Assembly (NCBI GenBank): GCA_934647145.1 | Contig: CAKUFB010000077.1 | Location: 1-10,066, forward strand | Direction of reading: 5' to 3' | From: an uncultured Clostridia bacterium | GTDB lineage: Bacteria; Bacillota; Clostridia; Christensenellales; Aristaeellaceae | DNA: 10,066 nt | Shown: positions 5,988-10,066 of the stretch, piece after piece | Layout: every line of letters starts with the position of its first letter | How positions within the stretch are numbered: the stretch's first letter is position 1 | Position numbers and translations under genes: made by a program | The notes under the pieces: model-generated | Database searches by the model: none | Told to the model about the DNA's origin: nothing | Seen by the model: only the letters and a program-made list of their open reading frames with translations

Positions 5988-6286
5988 AGCCTGCAGGGAA
6001 ACGATTTTTGCTCTGGAAAATGGGATTTACAAAAACCGACCCGTGCCCACGCTGTGCGTTTGCACTGCCCGCGTCGGCAACGCCGACAGGAGTTTTTCGG
6101 AGAATTCCGGAAAACCGGAGAAATCAGCCGCTTCAATTTATGGCGGCTGTTTTCGTGTTCTGTCCGGCGGCAGCAAGTGCATGCAGGCTCAGCCTGCCCT
6201 CTCGAGCTCTCCGGGGGGTTCGACAGTCTGATTTTTTCCGTTCCTCCGCCCGCGCGGCGGCTTCATGTAATTTGTCTGTAAACCTA
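5988..6286. other. Non-coding gap upstream of cysK
   Basis: No ORF here has a plausible start, ribosome binding site or recognisable product. Small hairpins occur: GTCGGC/GCCGAC (6073-6087, with five T a few bases later), CCGG-AAAA-CCGG near 6107-6118, and CAGCCGC/GCGGCTG (6125-6149). The series of stems could belong to a small RNA running on the plus strand and ending near 6153, but I see no convincing promoter for it. Confidence 0.35.
6125..6153 (+). terminator. Terminator-like hairpin upstream of cysK
   Basis: CAGCCGC (6125-6131) pairs perfectly with GCGGCTG (6143-6149) across an 11-base loop, and TTTT follows at 6150-6153. There is no plus-strand gene before it within the gap, so it would end either an unrecognised small transcript or spurious transcription before the cysK promoter. 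Confidence 0.45.
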
Positions 6287-6315
6287 TTGACCTAGTGGGA
6301 ATTGAGCTGTATAAT
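6287..6315 (+). promoter_or_regulatory. Consensus sigma-A promoter of cysK
   Basis: TTGACC (6287-6292), a 17-bp spacer and a perfect TATAAT (6310-6315) give a predicted start near 6322 and a leader of about 40 nt. The bases around the -35 (CCTATTGACCTAGTGG, 6283-6298) have a loose dyad of CCTA and TAGTGG. This is where an Rrf2-family regulator such as CymR could bind, but the match is too poor to claim. Confidence 0.85.
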
Positions 6316-6362
6316 GCCGCCATACCCAGGGAGCCTACATTTCAGGAAAGGAAGCCTGCCTT

Positions 6363-7292
6363 ATGTCGAACATCTATACCTCGCTTGAACAGCTCGTGGG
6401 ACGCACGCCTCTGCTGGAGCTGACGCGCATCGAAAGGGATCTGGGCCTGAAGGCGAAGCTCTACGCCAAGCTGGAGTACCTGAACCCGGCCGGGTCGGTC
6501 AAGGACCGCGTGGCGCTGAACATGATCCTGGACGCGGAAAAGAGGGGCGCGCTCAAGCCGGGCGCGACCATCATTGAGCCCACCAGCGGCAACACGGGCA
6601 TCGGACTGTGCGCGGTGGCGGCGGCGCGCGGCTATCATGTGATCATCGTCATGCCCGATTCGATGAGCATGGAGCGCCGGATGCTGATGAAGGCATACGG
6701 AGCGGAGCTGGTGCTGACCGAGGGCAAGAAGGGCATGAAGGGCGCGATTGCGAAGGCGCAGGAGCTTGCGGACGAGACGCCCGGTTCCTTCATCCCCGGC
6801 CAGTTCGTCAACCCCGCCAACTGGCAGGCGCACTACCTGACCACCGGCCCGGAGATCTGGGAGGATACCGACGGACAGGTAGACGCGTTCGTCGCGGGCG
6901 TGGGCACCGGCGGCACGATCACCGGCGTGGGCCGCTTCCTGAAGGAAAAGAAGCCGGATGTGCGCGTCGTGGCGGTCGAGCCGGACGCCTCCCCCGTGCT
7001 TTCCGGCGGCGCGGCCGGCCCGCATCCCATCCAGGGCATCGGCGCGGGCTTCGTGCCGGACGTGCTGGACACGAAGGTCTATGACGAGATCATCCGCGTC
7101 AAGGGCGAGGACGCGTTCGACGCGGGCCGGCGCATCGCGCGCACAGAGGGCGTGCTGGTCGGCATTTCCTCCGGCGCGGCGCTATGGGCGGCCATCACGC
7201 TTGCCCGGCGCGGCGAGTTCGCGGGCAAGCGCATCGTCGTGCTGCTGCCCGACACCGGCGACCGCTACCTGTCCACCGCCATGTTCCAATAA
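6363..7292 (+). CDS. cysK: Cysteine synthase (O-acetylserine sulfhydrylase)
   Basis: This 309-aa PLP enzyme (fold type II) makes L-cysteine from O-acetyl-L-serine and sulfide in the cytoplasm. Lys47 in GSVKDR is the expected Schiff-base lysine. PTSGNTG (73-79) is the substrate-binding loop, GVGTGGTITG (179-188) binds the cofactor phosphate, and GISSGAA (267-273) supplies the serine that contacts the PLP ring nitrogen. The C-terminal PDTGDRYLST (296-305) is typical of CysK. The length matches the family. The start ATG has AAGGAAG 8 bases upstream and follows its own consensus promoter. No cysE (serine acetyltransferase) is adjacent. A strong hairpin follows the stop. CysM or a cystathionine beta-synthase-like role is possible but less likely from the motifs. 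Confidence 0.96.
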   Translation: MSNIYTSLEQLVGRTPLLELTRIERDLGLKAKLYAKLEYLNPAGSVKDRVALNMILDAEKRGALKPGATIIEPTSGNTGIGLCAVAAARGYHVIIVMPDSMSMERRMLMKAYGAELVLTEGKKGMKGAIAKAQELADETPGSFIPGQFVNPANWQAHYLTTGPEIWEDTDGQVDAFVAGVGTGGTITGVGRFLKEKKPDVRVVAVEPDASPVLSGGAAGPHPIQGIGAGFVPDVLDTKVYDEIIRVKGEDAFDAGRRIARTEGVLVGISSGAALWAAITLARRGEFAGKRIVVLLPDTGDRYLSTAMFQ

Positions 7293-7307
7293 TCCCCCTC
7301 TCCCCCT

Positions 7308-7343
7308 GCCGCCGGGTTCGCCTGCACAGACGAGCCCGGCGGC
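7308..7343. terminator. Strong GC-rich hairpin after cysK
   Basis: GCCGCCGGGTTCG (7308-7320) pairs with CGAGCCCGGCGGC (7331-7343) along 13 positions with one G-U pair and a 10-base loop. It lies 16 bases after the cysK stop. Only a weak pyrimidine run (CTTCTGCCC) follows, so it may protect the mRNA 3' end or terminate inefficiently, which would let the next gene be co-transcribed. Confidence 0.55.
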
Positions 7344-7394
7344 CTTCTGCCCGCGCTTTCCCGCGATATGAGCTGCATGGAGGCGACCGACCGC

Positions 7395-8303
7395 ATGAGC
7401 GAGCCGAAAAAAACCGCGTATTTTCATCTGCCCGGCCTGTTCGAGTTCTACGAGCTCTACAGCGCGTTTCTGCCCCTGTTTCGAAGGCACAGGGAATACT
7501 TCTACGACTGGTGCGAAATCGGCTCCTTGTACGGCGCGCCGCCCGACTGCCTGTGGGGCGGCGGGCGCGTGAGCTCAGGCGGCTGCGAGGCGCGCCGCGC
7601 GCTCCGTCTGACCCGGGAGCACGGGATCTCCGCCCGGCTGACCTTCAGCAATTCGCTGCTCCGCCCGGAGCACCTCGCGGACGGCAGATGCAACGCGCTG
7701 TGCAGGCTCTTTGAAGCGGCCGATGCGCCTCAAAACGGCGTCATCCTGCACTCCGAGCTGCTGCTTGGGTACCTGCGGCGGGAATACCCGGGGCTGTATC
7801 TCGTCTCCTCGACCACGAAGGTGCTGACGCGGTTCGAGCAGTTCCGGCGGGAGGCCGAGCGGGAGGAGTTTCGCTATGTCGTGCCGGATTTTCGCCTGAA
7901 CCGGGCGTTCGGCGAGCTGGCCGCGCTCCCCCAGGCGCTGAAGGACAAGACGGAGTTCCTGTGCAATGAGTGCTGCTGGTTCGGCTGTCCGGACAGGAAG
8001 GCCTGCTACGAGGCGGTCAGCCGCAAAAACCTGGGCGAGGACGGCCCGGAGCATCGCTGCCGCGCGCCCGGCGCAGAGGGCGGCTACCGCTTTTCCCGCG
8101 CAATGGCCAACCCCGGCTTTATCGGCGCGGACGACGTCCGGCGAACGTACCTGCCCATGGGCTTTTCCCACTTCAAGATCGAGGGGCGCGCGCTGGGCAG
8201 CGCGCTGATTCTGGAGTTTCTGCTCCACTACCTGACCCGGCCGGAGTACCAGCTCCATGTGCGGGAGGAAATCTACCTGGACAACGCGCTGGATCTGTTC
8301 TGA
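7395..8303 (+). CDS. Uncharacterised U32-peptidase-like protein with a cysteine cluster
   Basis: This protein of about 302 aa has no gene name that I recognise. It resembles peptidase U32-type TIM-barrel proteins, several of which (UbiU/UbiV, TrhP, RlhA) carry a [4Fe-4S] cluster and act in hydroxylation or RNA modification rather than proteolysis. Support is a dense Cys group, LCNECCWFGC with further Cys in KACYE and HRC (residues 190, 193, 194, 198, 204 and 222 from this start), then FKIEGR (260-265), which matches the lysine-isoleucine-glutamate-glycine-arginine block seen in U32 proteins. The pattern of short beta strands (GVILHSE, LYLVSSTTK, RYVVPDF) suits a barrel. There is no signal peptide or membrane segment. 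The ATG at 7395 has GGAGG 11 bases upstream; in-frame ATGs at 7368 and 7377 are possible but lack a clear site. It lies 102 bp after cysK with no separate promoter that I can see. Confidence 0.85.
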   Translation: MSEPKKTAYFHLPGLFEFYELYSAFLPLFRRHREYFYDWCEIGSLYGAPPDCLWGGGRVSSGGCEARRALRLTREHGISARLTFSNSLLRPEHLADGRCNALCRLFEAADAPQNGVILHSELLLGYLRREYPGLYLVSSTTKVLTRFEQFRREAEREEFRYVVPDFRLNRAFGELAALPQALKDKTEFLCNECCWFGCPDRKACYEAVSRKNLGEDGPEHRCRAPGAEGGYRFSRAMANPGFIGADDVRRTYLPMGFSHFKIEGRALGSALILEFLLHYLTRPEYQLHVREEIYLDNALDLF

Positions 8304-8339
8304 CCGGGCGGCTGCGACAATCCGCGCCGATGAAGCGCA

Positions 8340-8357
8340 GGCCGTCCCGGCCGTTTT
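8340..8357 (+). terminator. Weak terminator candidate after the U32-like gene
   Basis: GGCCG (8340-8344) pairs with CGGCC (8348-8352) over a three-base loop, followed by G and TTTT. It is short but GC-only and lies 37 bases after the stop. A second palindrome, GGACTGCGCAGTCC (8415-8428), lies further on without an adjacent T-run. Confidence 0.4.
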
Positions 8358-8502
8358 GTCTCTGCGGCCCGACAAACCTGCATAATAAAATAGAAGGGGA
8401 AACGCATGCCCGTAGGACTGCGCAGTCCCCTTTCATCATTTTTCGGGCAGTACAGTTTTTTCCGTTTGAGCGCCATACTGCGCGCAATCTTTACCTGTCG
8501 TA

Positions 8503-8511
8503 TGCTATAAT
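8503..8511 (+). promoter_or_regulatory. Extended -10 promoter of the MFS gene
   Basis: TGCTATAAT is a perfect extended -10 (TGn plus TATAAT). No recognisable -35 lies 16-18 bp upstream, which such promoters can tolerate. The predicted start is near 8518, giving a leader of about 78 nt before the ATG. Confidence 0.65.
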
Positions 8512-8595
8512 GATCGGACAGACTGGAAGGCTTGACCGAATCGCGAGCGCGTCGGGAACGGCTCGGCGACGGTCAGGCTGCCAAAGGAGCTTGCC

Positions 8596-9804
8596 ATGCA
8601 GTACCAAACCGTCGATTACCGCCCGACCATTCGCGCCTGCTTCACGGGGTATATCGTCCAGGCCGTGGTCAACAACTTCGCGCCGCTGCTGTTTCTGACC
8701 TTTCAGGCGCAGTACGGCATTCCGCTTTCTCAGGTCACGCTGCTCATCACCGTCAACTTTCTGCTGCAGCTGCTGGTGGACTGCGCGTCGGTGTTCTTCA
8801 TCGACCGGATCGGCTACCGCGCGAGCGCGCTGTTGGCCCACGGCTTTTCCGCGCTGGGTCTGATCCTGCTGGCCATACTGCCCCAGGCGCTGCCCTCGGC
8901 GTTTGCCGGCCTGCTGATCGCGGTGTTCTGCTACGCGCTGGGCGGCGGCCTGCTCGAGGTCATCATCAGCCCGCTGGTCGAGGCCTGCCCGAGCGACCGC
9001 AAGGCGCAGACCATGAGCATGCTGCACTCATTTTACTGCTGGGGCAGCGCGGGCGTCGTCCTGCTCTCGACGCTGTTTCTGGCCGTCTTCGGCCGGGGCA
9101 GCTGGCGCGTGCTGGCCGTTATCTGGGCACTTTTGCCCATTGCGAACGGCCTGATCTTTACAAAGGTGCCCATCGCCACGCTGATCAGCGAGGGCGAGCG
9201 CGGCCTGACCCTTCGCGAGCTGTTCAGCCTGAAGACCTTCTGGATCCTCATGGTGCTGATGCTGTGCGCCGGGGCCAGCGAACAGGCGGTCAGCCAGTGG
9301 GCGTCCACCTTCGTCGAGCGCGGTCTGGGCGTGACCAAGGCGCTGGGCGACCTGACCGGCCCGACGGTCTTCGCGCTGCTCATGGGTCTCTCGCGCGCCT
9401 TCTACGGCAAAAGGGGCGACCGGCTCAACCTCGAAAAGCTCATGCTGCTGTCCGCCGGACTGTGCGTCGCGGCCTACCTGATCATCGGCCTGACCAGCCG
9501 TCCGGTCGCAGGCCTTTTCGGCGTGGCGCTGGCCGGCCTGTCGGTCGGTCTGGCCTGGCCGGGCACCTTCAGCCGGGCAGCCGTCGCCATTCCAAAGGGC
9601 GGCACCGCCATGTTCGCGCTCTTCGCGCTGGCCGGCGACCTGGGCTGCTCCTCCGGGCCTACGCTGGCGGGCGCTGTGGCGGGCGCGCTGGGCGAAAACC
9701 TGCGCCTGGGCATCCTCAGCGGCGTCGTCTTCCCCATCCTCATGATCGTCTTCCTGCTCCTGCTGAGCCGCAGCCTGAAGGGACAGACCAATCGCCTGAA
9801 TTAG
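8596..9804 (+). CDS. Major facilitator superfamily transporter, substrate unknown
   Basis: This 402-aa, strongly hydrophobic protein fits a 12-helix MFS permease of the inner membrane. Helices can be placed at about 12-36, 45-67, 76-97, 102-127, 147-165, 170-188, 213-235, 255-270, 282-300, 304-325, 337-362 and 370-391, with a polar central loop near 190-212. The helix 2-3 loop FFIDRIGYR (67-75) is a degenerate MFS motif A, and YGKRGDRLN (270-278) is its counterpart in the second half. The HSFYCWGSAG segment (144-153) recalls sugar-type (FHS-like) members, but I cannot name a substrate. AAGGAG 6 bases before the ATG supports the start. The gene has its own promoter and is monocistronic here. 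Any link with the fucosidase about 7 kb away is unsupported. Confidence 0.9.
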   Translation: MQYQTVDYRPTIRACFTGYIVQAVVNNFAPLLFLTFQAQYGIPLSQVTLLITVNFLLQLLVDCASVFFIDRIGYRASALLAHGFSALGLILLAILPQALPSAFAGLLIAVFCYALGGGLLEVIISPLVEACPSDRKAQTMSMLHSFYCWGSAGVVLLSTLFLAVFGRGSWRVLAVIWALLPIANGLIFTKVPIATLISEGERGLTLRELFSLKTFWILMVLMLCAGASEQAVSQWASTFVERGLGVTKALGDLTGPTVFALLMGLSRAFYGKRGDRLNLEKLMLLSAGLCVAAYLIIGLTSRPVAGLFGVALAGLSVGLAWPGTFSRAAVAIPKGGTAMFALFALAGDLGCSSGPTLAGAVAGALGENLRLGILSGVVFPILMIVFLLLLSRSLKGQTNRLN

Positions 9805-9820
9805 CCCATCATAGGCCAGG

Positions 9821-9904
9821 CGCGCCTTCGCGCGCCCCGCGGGGGCGGGGCTTCGCCCCTCCCCCGGACCCCCCTCCCCCCACACCGGCTCGCTTCGCTC
9901 GCCT
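9821..9904. repeat. GC-rich intergenic repeat, copy 1
   Basis: The first of two tandem copies of an 81-84 bp element that starts CGCGCCTTCGCGCGCC, continues with a GGGGCTTCGCCCC hairpin, and ends CACCGGCTCGCTTCGCTCGCC. It lies 16 bases after the MFS stop. It differs from copy 2 in a few bases (CCCGC for CCTGC, and a longer C-rich middle). Internal self-complementary blocks suggest a REP-like element. No open frame through it looks genuine. Confidence 0.75.
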
Positions 9905-9909
9905 CCCCG

Positions 9910-9990
9910 CGCGCCTTCGCGCGCCCTGCGGGGGCGGGGCTTCGCCCCTCCCCCGCGCGCCCTCCCCACACCGGCTCGCTTCGCTCGCCT
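9910..9990. repeat. GC-rich intergenic repeat, copy 2
   Basis: The second copy of the preceding element in the same orientation, about 89 bp downstream of it. The outer blocks (CGCGCCTTCGCGCGCC and CCGGCTCGCTTCGCTCGCC) are identical to copy 1, while the middle carries CGCGCGCCCTCCCC in place of the longer C-run. Confidence 0.75.
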
Positions 9991-10066
9991 TGAACTGGTA
10001 ACGAAAACGCGGACAAATGAAAAGGTTGTCGAGGAATCAAGCGGCGAACATCTGCTCAAAGGCTAC
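9991..10066. other. Unassigned right edge
   Basis: Composition drops sharply in GC after the repeats. An open frame from an ATG at 10018 runs off the end without a good ribosome binding site. On the minus strand a frame ending in a TGA at 10037-10039 could be the last nine codons (ending QMFAA) of a gene beyond the window. Neither is long enough to call. Confidence 0.25.

Noticed and set aside
8406..8510. Possible 34-codon small gene with AAGGGG upstream
   Set aside because: Its stop lies inside the MFS -10 box, there is no clear promoter, and the product has no feature beyond being short and mixed; it cannot be told from chance.
59..9804. A fucose-use system linking the fucosidase and the MFS transporter
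   Set aside because: The two genes are about 7 kb apart with housekeeping genes between them, and no fucose isomerase, kinase or aldolase is present in the window.
8532..10001. Long plus-strand open frame overlapping the MFS gene in another frame
   Set aside because: It lacks hydrophobic helices and is Arg/Ala/Pro/Gly-rich, while the 8596-9804 frame encodes a normal MFS protein with a good ribosome binding site.
9028..10059. Minus-strand open frame over the MFS gene and terminal repeats
   Set aside because: Composition is that of a GC-rich shadow, it reads through both repeat copies, and nothing in it resembles a known family.

Overview
The window is a GC-rich stretch of bacterial chromosome with seven well-supported protein genes. 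Strong sigma-A-like promoters, AGGAGG-type ribosome binding sites and Firmicutes-like rpsB, tsf and cysK products point to a high-GC member of Clostridia. A gut member of the Christensenellales/Oscillospirales type is my guess from the GC content, the fucosidase and the GC-rich intergenic repeats; it is inference, not proof. I see no transposase, integrase, CRISPR array, rRNA or convincing tRNA.

Layout from left to right. (1) Bases 1-58 hold a G-run and hairpin element downstream of a minus-strand GH29 alpha-L-fucosidase (59-1324). That gene has a near-consensus promoter and a palindromic operator candidate. (2) Divergent from it is a membrane-anchored polysaccharide deacetylase with a Pro/Thr linker and a C-terminal peptidoglycan-binding domain (1547-2779). 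(3) Bases 2780-3251 are a convergent, hairpin-rich gap ending in a bidirectional terminator. (4) The minus-strand cluster rpsB-tsf-pyrH (5744 down to 3252) starts from an extended -10 promoter. It carries an intrinsic terminator between tsf and pyrH. PyrH is divergent and EF-Ts has an unusual cysteine cluster. (5) Bases 5880-6286 are another non-coding gap with several clean inverted repeats. (6) A consensus promoter then drives cysK (6363-7292). (7) A conserved but uncharacterised protein (7395-8303) resembles U32-peptidase-type iron-sulfur TIM-barrel proteins. (8) An MFS transporter (8596-9804) has its own extended -10 promoter. (9) Two tandem copies of a GC-rich element of about 80 bp (9821-9990) follow, and the last 76 bases are unassigned.

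How the genes relate: rpsB-tsf-pyrH is the classic translation/UMP kinase cluster, but frr, which often follows pyrH, is absent here. The remaining genes look like independent units separated by hairpins. The fucosidase would release fucose from oligosaccharides inside the cell, the deacetylase would modify cell-wall glycan outside it, and CysK would make cysteine. I find no clearly new multi-gene system. The items most worth a second look are the U32-like protein, the divergent PyrH, the tsf/pyrH terminator and the palindromes in the two long gaps.
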